Notes: generated from the sequence alone by a model not told the origin. DNA of 64,000 bases from Erwinia endophytica (GCF_009295515.1 NZ_RQVV01000012.1:1-64000), one strand, 5' to 3'; shown: positions 25,566 to 32,148, numbered from the stretch's first letter. Program-made: numbers and translations.

Positions 25566-25892
25566 TCATGCCAGATTACTTAGGAAAGTTATTTTCCCGC
25601 TGATAGTTTTTGACTGATCATTTTTAATATGGCCTTTGAATTTATAATGATCACCATCCCCATCAATAGACAACTCAAGGTCTGATGTCCCTGTCCCATT
25701 AAATGCATTGGTATCATTCTTGTTGTACGGTACCGACTTAACGAAAGCTTTGTTACCTTTTACTTCCCCTTTGTAAAAGCAAACATCATCACCGCCATTG
25801 ATAGATCCATTGTTTACAATGACAATCCCGCCTAACTGACCATTCTGGTTAACATTAGTATCAAAAATAAGCTTATAAATTCCGTCTTTCAT
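25566..25892 (-). CDS. GrlR-like protein (type III secretion regulator family)
   Basis: 108 aa. The order MKDGIYKLIFDTN, GGIVIVNNGSINGGDDVCFYKGE, then GTGTSDLELSIDGDGDHYKFKG and GKITF follows GrlR. GrlR is the beta-barrel protein that binds the GrlA activator and represses the LEE type III system in enterohaemorrhagic E. coli. The ATG at 25892 has AGGAG at ideal distance; the GTG at 25898 lies too close to it. It has its own promoter and terminator, the pattern of a moron expressed in the lysogen. Its partner is unknown. Confidence 0.75.
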   Translation of the reverse strand: MKDGIYKLIFDTNVNQNGQLGGIVIVNNGSINGGDDVCFYKGEVKGNKAFVKSVPYNKNDTNAFNGTGTSDLELSIDGDGDHYKFKGHIKNDQSKTISGKITFLSNLA

Positions 25893-25928
25893 GCTCACTC
25901 CTAAGTGGTTATGCCTTATGGCGTGAGC

Positions 25929-25955
25929 ATTATATCACCAACAATTTGGCATCAA
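25929..25955 (-). promoter_or_regulatory. Promoter of the GrlR-like gene
   Basis: On the minus strand, extended -10 TGATATAAT (TATAAT at 25934-25929) and TTGATG at 25955-25950, 15 bases apart. A near-perfect -10 with TG extension supports constitutive transcription about 30 bases before the ribosome site. Confidence 0.65.
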
Positions 25956-26060
25956 TTGCTGATTTTTCTACACTTTGCAGTGTGGCTAACTGTTCCCATG
26001 CGCCGGGTTTAAGAGCCGTTGTGAAAGTGGCTCTCAGTAAATGGTGGAGAAATCACGCCT

Positions 26061-26750
26061 TTATGCTGCAAGTCGGTGCTGCTCTTCTATCAGCGGTTGG
26101 CGGTGGTTACGCTCAAACATGCTTGTAAGCTCTGCCTTCCGCTTGTCATAGTCCCAGCCCATGGTGATAAACACCGTATCTGCACGCTGAAGTTCCGTGA
26201 TTGCCCTGATTTGTTCAGCGGTCAGGTAATCCCGAATAGCCTCGGTTTTGCCGATGTCATTCTCTTTTCTGAACTTTGCGGACGTTGTGCCGAGTACGAT
26301 CCGGTTAATCATGTTGGCTTCGTTGCTGAAGTGGTAATGCTCAGCCTCTTTCCCTTCTGATTCTCTACTGCTCTTGATGGCGTTGGTCATTGGCCGGTAT
26401 TCTACTCGGGCCAAATCTCGTTCTGCCTGAATCAGCGATTCCTTTCTGGCTTTCTCCCGGTACTCGATGAAGCTATCCACCAGGCGAACCTGACCATCCC
26501 TTGCTTTATCACCGCCAATGAATGGCATGGCAATCAGGAACCCACGTTCGGTAAGTTCGAAGCAAGGCTTTGACCTGTTTGATTTATCAACATAAGAGGT
26601 CTCCTTGAAATCAAGGGCACCTAAATGTTCCGTCTCAATTAACGACCGGATGTTTTGCATCACGTTATCGTGGCGTCGACCAAATTCAGCCGCGATGACT
26701 TCAGTGCTAACAACTGGAGTTCCTTTGACGATCTTAATCAGGTGTTTCAT
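26061..26750 (-). CDS. rha: Rha family regulatory protein
   Basis: 229 aa. Residues 1-95 carry the Rha module (VSTEVIAAEFGRRHDNVMQNI with the helix-turn-helix-like contact, FELTERGFLIAMPFIGGDKA, then a coiled linker EYREKARKESL). The C-terminal part (EANMINRIVLGTTSAKFRKEN, YLTAEQIRAITELQRADTV) is the accessory domain often paired with Rha/KilA-type proteins. In other temperate phages Rha affects growth in hosts lacking IHF. Here it lies downstream of the lysis genes and probably belongs to late transcription. Confidence 0.8.
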   Translation of the reverse strand: MKHLIKIVKGTPVVSTEVIAAEFGRRHDNVMQNIRSLIETEHLGALDFKETSYVDKSNRSKPCFELTERGFLIAMPFIGGDKARDGQVRLVDSFIEYREKARKESLIQAERDLARVEYRPMTNAIKSSRESEGKEAEHYHFSNEANMINRIVLGTTSAKFRKENDIGKTEAIRDYLTAEQIRAITELQRADTVFITMGWDYDKRKAELTSMFERNHRQPLIEEQHRLAA

Positions 26751-26891
26751 CGGAATTACCTTTTTAGTGATGAACCTTGTCGCACAGGAAAACGGCCCTC
26801 AGAAGGCTCCGACAGCCAGCCGGTTCCTCAAGGGTCATCCTGAAAAGTTCTGAGTTGAAATGCGCTGCGATGCGCGGGGGATTTACTGCAT

Positions 26892-26915
26892 AAAAAAGGC
26901 CGCCCGGTGGCGACC
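26892..26915 (-). terminator. Terminator after the lysis cassette
   Basis: Minus-strand hairpin GGTCGCC/GGCGGCC (one mismatch) with TTTTTT. It follows the small Thr-rich gene and precedes rha. Confidence 0.7.
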
Positions 26916-26934
26916 TCGTTATGTCTCGGGGCTA

Positions 26935-27225
26935 TCAGATCAACTTCTTAGCCAGCTCGACCAGATCATCAAAATACGCATGAGCCTGCGAGCCTGCTGT
27001 TTCAACCAGCTCTTTCAGTTTTGCTGCAAATCGCTCTAAATCTGACAGAACTGGCTCAGAGTCGGCTGTCTCAGTAGTAGTGACCACCGGCTCAGTCGTT
27101 ACTGTTACTGTCTCTGCCGTGGTCGCTGTAGTGTCTGCTGCTGTAGTGTCGGTCATTGTTGTTGCCTCTTTTGATTTGATGAACAGGCTCTTCAGCCAGT
27201 TAAGGAGTTGTTTGAGATTTTGCAT
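26935..27225 (-). CDS. Thr-rich small protein after Rz
   Basis: 96 aa with an unusual layout. A basic amphipathic N-terminus ([17 protein letters not shown]) is followed by a low-complexity segment at about 24-58 made almost only of T, A, V, E and D. The end is a charged helical C-terminus (LSDLERFAAKLKELVETAG). AAGGA lies 7 bases before the ATG. It overlaps Rz by 26 bases. No signal peptide or lipobox. Function unknown; a lysis or membrane-associated role is only a guess from position. Confidence 0.5.
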   Translation of the reverse strand: MQNLKQLLNWLKSLFIKSKEATTMTDTTAADTTATTAETVTVTTEPVVTTTETADSEPVLSDLERFAAKLKELVETAGSQAHAYFDDLVELAKKLI

Positions 27226-27754
27226 TCTGCCGATCCTTCTCTATCTGCCGGATTGCAGAGAGTTGATTGTTTGCCTGGTCAATGGCTGTCAGTAGTGGAT
27301 CTATCCACAACACAGCCTGACAGTAGGTCATTGTGCCGGGGGCAGCGGTGGCAGGACTGGCGCTGTCAGATTTGACGGTATCGGGGTGCATTGCGCTGGA
27401 ACGTAGACTGTTCGCGTAGTCGAGCAACCGGTCAGCAACATCAGCAGAAATAGCGAGACTGCACGTCGGCTGTTTCTTGAGAATTGTTCTGTACTCAATC
27501 TCTTTCTCCTGCGCGTTGCCTGTGATTGTCGCTGTGTATTGCTGTGCGGTGGCCGCTATCTCGTTCGCGCGCTGAAAACTCAGTGCCTGAGTGGAGATAA
27601 TTGCTGTCTGTGTTGCCGTTTCGCGCTGAAGCTGTTTGATGCTGGCCTGAGCTGTTACCGATTTTCCGTGATAATGCAGGGCCACCATCACCAGACCAAT
27701 AACTGTCAGCAACAGAACCAGAACGGCAACCGCTGACCATTTGATGCTGCTCAC
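27200..27754 (-). CDS. Rz: Rz-like inner membrane spanin
   Basis: 184 aa. One N-terminal transmembrane helix ([21 protein letters not shown]) is followed by a periplasmic coiled coil ([18 protein letters not shown] to [14 protein letters not shown]). That is the topology of the inner-membrane spanin that fuses inner and outer membranes in the last step of lysis. The start overlaps the endolysin stop by four bases. An Rz1 gene is nested in another frame (27328-27498), which confirms the assignment. Confidence 0.85.
   Translation of the reverse strand: MSSIKWSAVAVLVLLLTVIGLVMVALHYHGKSVTAQASIKQLQRETATQTAIISTQALSFQRANEIAATAQQYTATITGNAQEKEIEYRTILKKQPTCSLAISADVADRLLDYANSLRSSAMHPDTVKSDSASPATAAPGTMTYCQAVLWIDPLLTAIDQANNQLSAIRQIEKDRQNAKSQTTP
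27328..27498 (-). CDS. Rz1: Rz1-like outer membrane lipoprotein spanin, embedded in Rz
   Basis: 56 aa, read in a different frame inside Rz. A TTG start has AGGAG seven bases upstream. After a basic stretch (RNSRRA) comes the signal helix [11 protein letters not shown] with lipobox LTGC (C25). A short proline-rich mature part then ends in LPPLPPAQ. Length, lipobox, proline content and nesting in Rz are all as in lambda Rz1. It should anchor in the outer membrane and bind Rz through the proline-rich tail. Confidence 0.85.
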   Translation of the reverse strand: MSTEQFSRNSRRAVSLFLLMLLTGCSTTRTVYVPAQCTPIPSNLTAPVLPPLPPAQ

Positions 27755-28236
27755 GATTGCCCCCAGTTGCAGACTTCGCGCTCAATCTCGCGTCGATTCA
27801 TTAGCCCCTTCCACTTCTTGCCACCAGCATAAACCCAGCGACGCAGCTGATCGCATGCGCCAGCGGTATCTCCCTGGTTGATTTTGTACAGCAGTGTTGA
27901 GGTTTTGAAATTGCCAGCGCCAACGTTGTACGCAAATGAGTACAACGCAGCGCGGGTCATGTCAGGGATCGGGCGCTTAATATACGGGTCAATCTGTGCA
28001 GCAGTTGTGCGCAGATCTTTGTCCAGAAGGGCGTTACATTCCTGCTCTGTGTACGTCTTGCCGAGCATAATGTCTTTACCTGTATGGCCGTAACAAACAG
28101 TCAACACGCCAGCGACATCTTTATACGGTTTATACTCAACGCCTTCCAGACTCGGTATTAAAACTGCGGCCATTGCCAGGGCACCACCGGCAGATGCTGC
28201 GATCAGTTTGTTGCGCAGCGCAGGAGAAATAGCCAT
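27751..28236 (-). CDS. SAR endolysin, glycoside hydrolase family 24 lysozyme
   Basis: 161 aa muramidase. The catalytic triad follows the T4 lysozyme spacing: E31 in [12 protein letters not shown]40 and T46. The N-terminus ([19 protein letters not shown]) is a weakly hydrophobic Ala/Gly-rich segment typical of a signal-arrest-release domain. The enzyme can therefore leave by Sec and be released when the pinholin depolarises the membrane. It shares one base with the holin gene. Confidence 0.9.
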   Translation of the reverse strand: MAISPALRNKLIAASAGGALAMAAVLIPSLEGVEYKPYKDVAGVLTVCYGHTGKDIMLGKTYTEQECNALLDKDLRTTAAQIDPYIKRPIPDMTRAALYSFAYNVGAGNFKTSTLLYKINQGDTAGACDQLRRWVYAGGKKWKGLMNRREIEREVCNWGQS

Positions 28237-28484
28237 TAATCCTCCTGCCCAGGAGGAGAAAGTATCCCCCTGGAGGTCGCATTTCTGTATGTTTTCAACA
28301 TCTGATGTTTGTACCAGACGTTAACAATGAACGTAGCGATACCAATAACAACGCCACTCACTATTGCCACCTGATTCCAGTCCAGACTATGTATCCACTG
28401 CGACACGCTACCCCCGCATACCAGGGTGCCGGATACGCAATAACTCGCTGCTGATGCGATTTTATCTGGCATGATTTTGATCAT
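28236..28484 (-). CDS. S21-type class II pinholin
   Basis: 82 aa with two predicted transmembrane segments: about 10-28 ([17 protein letters not shown]) and 38-57 ([21 protein letters not shown]), followed by a charged tail. This is the layout of phage 21 S pinholin. GGGAGG precedes the first ATG; a second ATG four codons later, with a lysine between, reproduces the dual-start antiholin/holin arrangement. It is first in the lysis cassette and pairs with the SAR endolysin. Confidence 0.8.
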   Translation of the reverse strand: MIKIMPDKIASAASYCVSGTLVCGGSVSQWIHSLDWNQVAIVSGVVIGIATFIVNVWYKHQMLKTYRNATSRGILSPPGQED

Positions 28485-28658
28485 CCGTACCTCCCGTCAT
28501 CGGGGGCTGTGTGTATTGTTGAAAGAGGAAAGTGCGCCGTCCCGACTAACCAGGGAATGTTGTTATTGATTCGGGAGGCGCAAAAGAAAAGGCCCACCGA
28601 TGTGAGCCCTTGAATAGATGCGGGCGCGACCCCGCTTTATCGCGTGTTATGTGGTGAA

Positions 28659-28676
28659 TGTCATGTTTTTATGACA
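28659..28676. promoter_or_regulatory. Operator 1: inverted repeat TGTCAT-N6-ATGACA
   Basis: Perfect 6-bp inverted repeat, TGTCATGTTTTTATGACA. A near-identical copy lies 26 bp downstream. The pair stands upstream of the 28767 gene. It is probably bound by a dimeric regulator, most simply the HTH protein of the same operon. Confidence 0.7.
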
Positions 28677-28683
28677 AAAGTAC

Positions 28684-28712
28684 TTGTCATGGTTTTATGA
28701 CAATGGTAGTAT
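28684..28712 (+). promoter_or_regulatory. Promoter overlapped by operator 2
   Basis: TTGTCA (28684-28689), 17-bp spacer, TAGTAT (28707-28712). Operator 2, TGTCATGGTTTTATGACA, covers 28685-28702, that is the -35 box and most of the spacer. Binding there would block RNA polymerase, so the operon looks autorepressed. Confidence 0.75.
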
Positions 28713-28766
28713 CTATTCATCGGCAGGGGCATAAGGCCCGGCCAATAAACCAGAAGGGTTTTCGAA

Positions 28767-29147
28767 ATGACTAAATCAGAAATCTTCAAAACAGCACACG
28801 AAATCGCTAAATCAACTAACGCTGTCGTGGGCTGCTATCAGATCGCTTTTTCTCTCGCTCTTAAATCTGTTTACGCGTCACTGACCCAGACAATGGAAGA
28901 AAAGTTGATCGACATGGGGATGCACGTTTGGGAAAAAGGTGACTATCGTCGAATCTATATAAAAGCAGAACATTATGAGGCTGTTTTCGGACTCAAAACC
29001 CAGCACTACAAAACCGGCAACATAAAAAGCGCAATGCTGAACGGTCAGGAAATCAGCAACAGTAAGGCATACAAATTATGCAGCACAGCTAGTTATTTTG
29101 ACTGCAACACTCAGCAGTTCGTATCAAACATGACACCAATTATCTGA
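28767..29147 (+). CDS. Small orphan protein, candidate anti-CRISPR or other moron
   Basis: 126 aa. It begins TKSEIFKTAHEIAKSTNAVVG and continues YQIAFSLALKSVYA. This N-terminal helical module recurs in many small accessory proteins of enterobacterial phages and plasmids, with varied C-termini. The remainder (DMGMHVWEKGDYRRIYIKAEHYEAVFG) is not recognised. It is the first gene behind an operator-controlled promoter and is followed by an HTH gene, the arrangement of acr-aca operons. It lies between Q and the lysis genes and is transcribed against them. An anti-CRISPR function is inferred only from context. Confidence 0.6.
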   Translation: MTKSEIFKTAHEIAKSTNAVVGCYQIAFSLALKSVYASLTQTMEEKLIDMGMHVWEKGDYRRIYIKAEHYEAVFGLKTQHYKTGNIKSAMLNGQEISNSKAYKLCSTASYFDCNTQQFVSNMTPII

Positions 29148-29152
29148 TTAAC

Positions 29153-29172
29153 AGCGCCCCGGAAACGGGGCG
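29153..29172 (+). other. Stable hairpin between the two operon genes
   Basis: CGCCCCG-GAAA-CGGGGCG, a 7-bp GC stem with a GNRA loop, just before the ribosome site of the HTH gene. No T-run follows, so it is not a simple terminator. It may tune translation or mRNA stability. Confidence 0.55.
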
Positions 29173-29186
29173 TAACAGGAAACAAT

Positions 29187-29759
29187 ATGACGCCCGAATT
29201 TTTAGAATCCGCTGGCAAATTGCTGTTCGGCGACAGATGGCAGACTGATACCGCCGAGCTACTCGGCGTTACGTATCGTACTGTCCGCCGCTGGATATCC
29301 GGTGAATCAGCAATTCCATCTGGAATAAAAAAAGATTTGCTCGCAGCTCTGGAAAACAGACAGCAGATGATCGCTGAACTCATTAAACATGAAACCAACA
29401 AAAAGGAATTGTCTATGTATCTCGTTGATTACAAAATCGTTCATAAAAATGATAATGGAACAGTCCTGATCCTGAAAAATATCAGAACAAAAAGTAAAGA
29501 TTGTTATCGGATTGTTCGAAAAATTGATAACTCATTCCGCAACATGACAGACACCAGAACAGCGAATGCATGTGATGAGGGAGCCGAGCACGTCGCTAGG
29601 GCACTCCCAAAAAATATTGCAATATGCCAGGCGATTGAGGCGGAGATCGGGATCGGCGGCATGATTGATGTTCTGGACGACCATAATATGATCCCAAAAT
29701 ATAATGATAAAAAAACAGAACAGTATAAAAATGCAGGTTTATGGTTCGATATCGAATAA
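29187..29759 (+). CDS. HTH regulator, possible Aca-like autorepressor
   Basis: 190 aa. Residues about 18-48 are a helix-turn-helix (TDTAELLGVTYRTVRRWISGES) of the kind found in Cro/C1-type and Aca proteins. The C-terminal 120 residues (LVDYKIVHKNDNGTVLILKNI; CDEGAEHVARALPKNIAICQA) are not recognised. AGGAAA lies before the ATG. As second gene of the operon behind paired inverted repeats, it is the natural repressor of that promoter. It ends 40 bases before the CRISPR-like repeats, which would be carried on the same transcript. Confidence 0.65.
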   Translation: MTPEFLESAGKLLFGDRWQTDTAELLGVTYRTVRRWISGESAIPSGIKKDLLAALENRQQMIAELIKHETNKKELSMYLVDYKIVHKNDNGTVLILKNIRTKSKDCYRIVRKIDNSFRNMTDTRTANACDEGAEHVARALPKNIAICQAIEAEIGIGGMIDVLDDHNMIPKYNDKKTEQYKNAGLWFDIE

Positions 29760-29798
29760 TAAACCGCTAAACATCGTCCACTGCCTGTAATACTATCA

Positions 29799-29827
29799 AC
29801 GTTCCCCGCGTCAGCGGGGATAAACCA
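29799..29827 (+). repeat. Type I-E CRISPR-like repeat unit 1
   Basis: 29 bases that match the E. coli type I-E repeat at 25 positions. Differences are at 1, 2, 13 and 29. The stem CCCCGC/GCGGGG is intact with loop GTCA, and the 5'-handle region reads ATAAACCA against AUAAACCG. Strand matches the preceding operon. A solitary unit, not part of a regular array. Confidence 0.8.
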
Positions 29828-29848
29828 CATTCACTCTCACCTTAAACA

Positions 29849-29877
29849 TTGTTCCCCGCATTAGCGGGGCTAAACCG
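29849..29877 (+). repeat. Type I-E CRISPR-like repeat unit 2
   Basis: 29 bases matching the E. coli I-E repeat at 23 positions. The stem CCCCGC/GCGGGG is kept, the loop is ATTA, and the handle is CTAAACCG. It starts 50 bases after unit 1, leaving only about 21 bases between them instead of the usual 32. Confidence 0.75.
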
Positions 29878-29890
29878 AAGTGAGCATGAA

Positions 29891-29919
29891 TTGTTCCCCG
29901 CCACGGCGGGGATTTTATT
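29891..29919 (+). terminator. Third repeat-like hairpin, acting as terminator
   Basis: GTTCCCCGCCACGGCGGGGA shares the first half of the repeat and its stem, but the handle is replaced by TTTTATTGG. This gives a good intrinsic terminator (stem CCCCGC/GCGGGG plus TTTT). It would end the transcript of the operon just after the two repeat units. Confidence 0.65.
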
Positions 29920-30187
29920 GGTCACCCCGCGCCTTAAGCGATAGCTTCCGTACTCGTCAGTACCGGGGTGAATTTGGTGCCACCGCAAGCCAGCATGCAG
30001 ACCCTAAATATTATCTGCGACCGGCAGCGATGGTCTTTATCAACATCAACGCACCCATCCAGAGTGCGGCCTGCCGATCCGCAATCTTTGCAGGTCTTCA
30101 AATCCCGTACGGGTTGTTGTGGTGGCCTTTCTGTCCTCAGTCTTTCGACCTTTCACCATATTGGGCAACCTGTGATTCGATATTCAC

Positions 30188-30257
30188 CACAACGAGAAAA
30201 ACACTCAACGTCTCTAAAGCGCTCAAAAGCACCCGCTGAATGTTTTTCTCTGTTGTG
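30188..30257. repeat. Long imperfect inverted repeat in the late leader
   Basis: CACAACGAGAAAAACA (30188-30203) pairs with TGTTTTTCTCTGTTGTG (30241-30257), with one bulged base, around a 37-base loop. Such a long stem is not needed for termination, and no T-run follows it. Confidence 0.6.
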
Positions 30258-30271
30258 CAGATTTCAGACAT

Positions 30272-30314
30272 AAAAAAAGCCGCCGTGATGTCCCTAAGAA
30301 CACGTACGGCAGCT
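30272..30314 (-). terminator. Leader terminator tR'-like, target of Q
   Basis: Minus-strand hairpin AGCTGCCGT/ACGGCGGCT (one mismatch, 17-base loop) followed by seven T. It lies about 20 bases after the presumed late start site, so late transcription would stop here unless Q modifies the polymerase. Confidence 0.7.
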
Positions 30315-30323
30315 TATGCAATA

Positions 30324-30352
30324 ATGATTGCTCATTTGTTCATTAATGTCAA
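30324..30352 (-). promoter_or_regulatory. Late promoter pR'-like
   Basis: TTGACA at 30352-30347 (minus) lies seven bases after the Q stop. With a 17-bp spacer the -10 would be AATCAT (30329-30324), a weak match. Position directly after Q and before a terminator is the lambdoid late-promoter pattern. The exact -10 is uncertain. Confidence 0.6.
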
Positions 30353-30358
30353 CACGTT

Positions 30359-30943
30359 CTACGCAACCTTCCCAATTTTATTTACCTTTTTCCGTTCGTT
30401 CATCGCTTTTAGCAGCGGGAAATAGATCATGTACTGACTTGCGGCCAGAATTTCGCTCACCTCCCGGCGACAGGTAGACATCGACGGGCGTTTCAGCCGG
30501 TTCCCTCCCCTCGTTGCGATTTTGCGTGGAGTTGCAACCTTGTGGATATACACTGCAATGGCGTATTCAGATGAACCATGCGCGTAGTAGCTCAGCAAAA
30601 TACCAAACGCCTTTTTGTCAATGCACATGACGGAATCTACGACCTGAGAAATCAACATTCCGTCATCGTCATTGCATATCGGACGAGACATACCAGGCTG
30701 AGGCTCTACCGTTGCCATATACTGCGCTATCACACTGCTCTGGCGTTTTTCCAGCCTGCCTGAGTAGACCCATGCGCCCCACAGCTCCAGCCAGCCATTA
30801 AGCCAGTCGTGCTGTTCTTTTGTCAGGCTCAGTTCACGGACAGTCACAACGTCCTCCACTTCATCAGATGGCTGAAATTTTGCAGGATTTTGTAGTCGTA
30901 CATAAACGAGTGCTTGCTTTTGTAGAGACGTAACAATTGCCAT
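30359..30943 (-). CDS. Q: Q-type late antiterminator
   Basis: 194 aa. Pattern of the phage antitermination Q family: WLELWGAWVYSGRLEKRQSSVIAQYM, then an acidic stretch with one Cys (PICNDDDGMLISQVVDSVM). A C-terminal helix-turn-helix-like section follows (YYAHGSSEYAIAVYIHKVA; SMSTCRREVSEILAASQYM). It should bind near pR' and let polymerase pass the leader terminator and the several terminators inside the late operon. It lies last in the nin region, upstream of the lysis genes on the same strand. Confidence 0.8.
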   Translation of the reverse strand: MAIVTSLQKQALVYVRLQNPAKFQPSDEVEDVVTVRELSLTKEQHDWLNGWLELWGAWVYSGRLEKRQSSVIAQYMATVEPQPGMSRPICNDDDGMLISQVVDSVMCIDKKAFGILLSYYAHGSSEYAIAVYIHKVATPRKIATRGGNRLKRPSMSTCRREVSEILAASQYMIYFPLLKAMNERKKVNKIGKVA

Positions 30944-30962
30944 TTATGGCGCAGGTAGTCAG

Positions 30963-31349
30963 TCATTGCTCTATCCTCTCGTTTTGCCAGAGTGGCAATG
31001 GTTCTTTATGCCCGGCTTTACGGATCCGGGCCTTTGCGTTTCGTTCAATCTGAATCAACTTTTCGATGTTCTGACGACGCTGCTTTTCCTCCTGTCGGAG
31101 ATATTTAACTGTGTCAGCCAACTGGGTCTCTTTTTTCGCAACAGAGAGCATGTAGACAAATGGATCGAGAACAAACTCACAGCGACGACACCGCACCTGA
31201 CGATCCTGTTCATTAACCCAAACAATGTCGTGAGGACAGAGCCGCTTACCCGTTCCCTCGGGCAAAAAAGGCAAGCTGTTTTTCTCACTCTCTTCCCTCG
31301 CTGGGAACGCCAGGACATTACTTAACTCGTCTTCGGTTTCTGTTGTCAT
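30963..31349 (-). CDS. Nin-region protein with a CxxC/zinc-ribbon segment
   Basis: 128 aa from the ATG at 31349, whose ATGA overlaps the stop of the upstream gene. The central part has RLCPHDIVWVNEQDRQVRCRRC, giving C-H and C-R-R-C metal ligands. It is followed by a long basic helix (KYLRQEEKQRRQNIEKLIQ). No family is named. It precedes Q. Confidence 0.6.
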   Translation of the reverse strand: MTTETEDELSNVLAFPAREESEKNSLPFLPEGTGKRLCPHDIVWVNEQDRQVRCRRCEFVLDPFVYMLSVAKKETQLADTVKYLRQEEKQRRQNIEKLIQIERNAKARIRKAGHKEPLPLWQNERIEQ

Positions 31350-31732
31350 GCTGGCATCCCCTCCCAATAAATTCTTATGAGAACTCTCGACCCAAATGAT
31401 TCCAGGCCGGTAACAAGAATTGGCGCGTGGTAGTGCCTGTATCCTTTTTCTATCTTCTTGAATGTTTTCAGCCTAATTAGGTCAATCGTATAGCCGTAAG
31501 CATCTATTTCAGTGCATCCATTAAGATGAGATACATAGCAATAAAGCGGGCTTTGTCTTTTAAAGATCACTCCCACAGCTTCGTAACCACTGGAAAAAGT
31601 AGCTGCTCTTTCTTTTACGGATTTGATCCTTTCAGATTCCAGAAAATTAAGGTTTTCTTGATGAATATCTGAGAGAGATACGTTCCGTCTGCTGTAGATT
31701 TCAGGTAGAGACATGGTGTTTTGAGTGCTCAT
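31346..31732 (-). CDS. Hypothetical nin-region protein
   Basis: 128 aa, AT-richer than its neighbours. A helical N-terminus (SDIHQENLNFLESERIKSVKERA) is followed by a beta-rich half (EAVGVIFKRQSPLYCYVSHL; PILVTGLESFGSRVLIRIYW). It overlaps genes on both sides by four bases, so it is part of the operon although its composition suggests later arrival. Function unknown. Confidence 0.6.
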   Translation of the reverse strand: MSTQNTMSLPEIYSRRNVSLSDIHQENLNFLESERIKSVKERAATFSSGYEAVGVIFKRQSPLYCYVSHLNGCTEIDAYGYTIDLIRLKTFKKIEKGYRHYHAPILVTGLESFGSRVLIRIYWEGMPA

Positions 31733-32148
31733 GCTGCCTGCTCCTTCTGATATCTCTCGAACCAGAAAACGATGGGTGATTCCGTTACATGTACCTGACC
31801 AAACCTCTCAGCAGTGCGGAAATTGACGCTATGCCTTCTGGCTCTGGAGACTTGCTGCGCTATTTCATTTCTGAATGATTCAACACTGAATGTGGCTTTA
31901 AACAGATTGCATGGAGCACATGCAGGGAACAGGTTTTCATACACGTCATTTTCAGGTAGCCAGTGCTCGCCTGTTGCAATGGCACGGCGGACACCATTAG
32001 CCTGTCGTGGGCTAAACTCCCATTTGCGTAGCGCAGCCTCAACGTGATCAGCATGCCAGCCCCTTTCTGGCAATTCGCATCCGCAATATGCACATCTGCC
32101 GCTAAATTTATTTCTAAGCTCAGCTCGCTGGGATTTTGTCAGTTTCAT
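31729..32148 (-). CDS. HNH endonuclease
   Basis: 139 aa with a full HNH site. CAYCGCELPERGWHADH provides the first Cys pair and the catalytic His. NLFPACAPCN then supplies the Asn and second Cys pair, followed by K-A-T. A free-standing nuclease in the nin region, possibly helping DNA packaging or recombination; it is not next to the terminase genes. It overlaps the NinG homologue by four bases. Confidence 0.8.
   Translation of the reverse strand: MKLTKSQRAELRNKFSGRCAYCGCELPERGWHADHVEAALRKWEFSPRQANGVRRAIATGEHWLPENDVYENLFPACAPCNLFKATFSVESFRNEIAQQVSRARRHSVNFRTAERFGQVHVTESPIVFWFERYQKEQAA

Larger units (their letters stand above)
29920..30358. ncRNA. Late leader region without a protein gene, structured
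   Basis: About 440 bases between the repeat-like hairpins and Q. Contents: a GTACT/AGTAC hairpin at 29951-29964 inside a wider CACCCCG/CGGGGTG pairing, a long inverted repeat at 30188-30203 and 30241-30257, a terminator, and the late promoter next to Q. ORFs of about 100 codons cross it on the plus strand but read through these structures and lack ribosome sites. It probably makes the short constitutive late leader RNA when Q is absent. Confidence 0.5.

Noticed and set aside
29799..29919. A working CRISPR array
   Set aside because: Only two good units and one degenerate one, gaps of about 21 and 13 bases, no leader and no cas genes. Treated as solitary repeat units instead.
30080..30130. tRNA-like segment (GGTCTTCAAATCCCGTAC)
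   Set aside because: It resembles a T arm, but no acceptor stem or anticodon arm can be folded around it.
29880..30273. ORFs of 101 and 119 codons between the repeats and Q
   Set aside because: They run through the terminator and the inverted repeat, lack ribosome sites and have no protein-like pattern.
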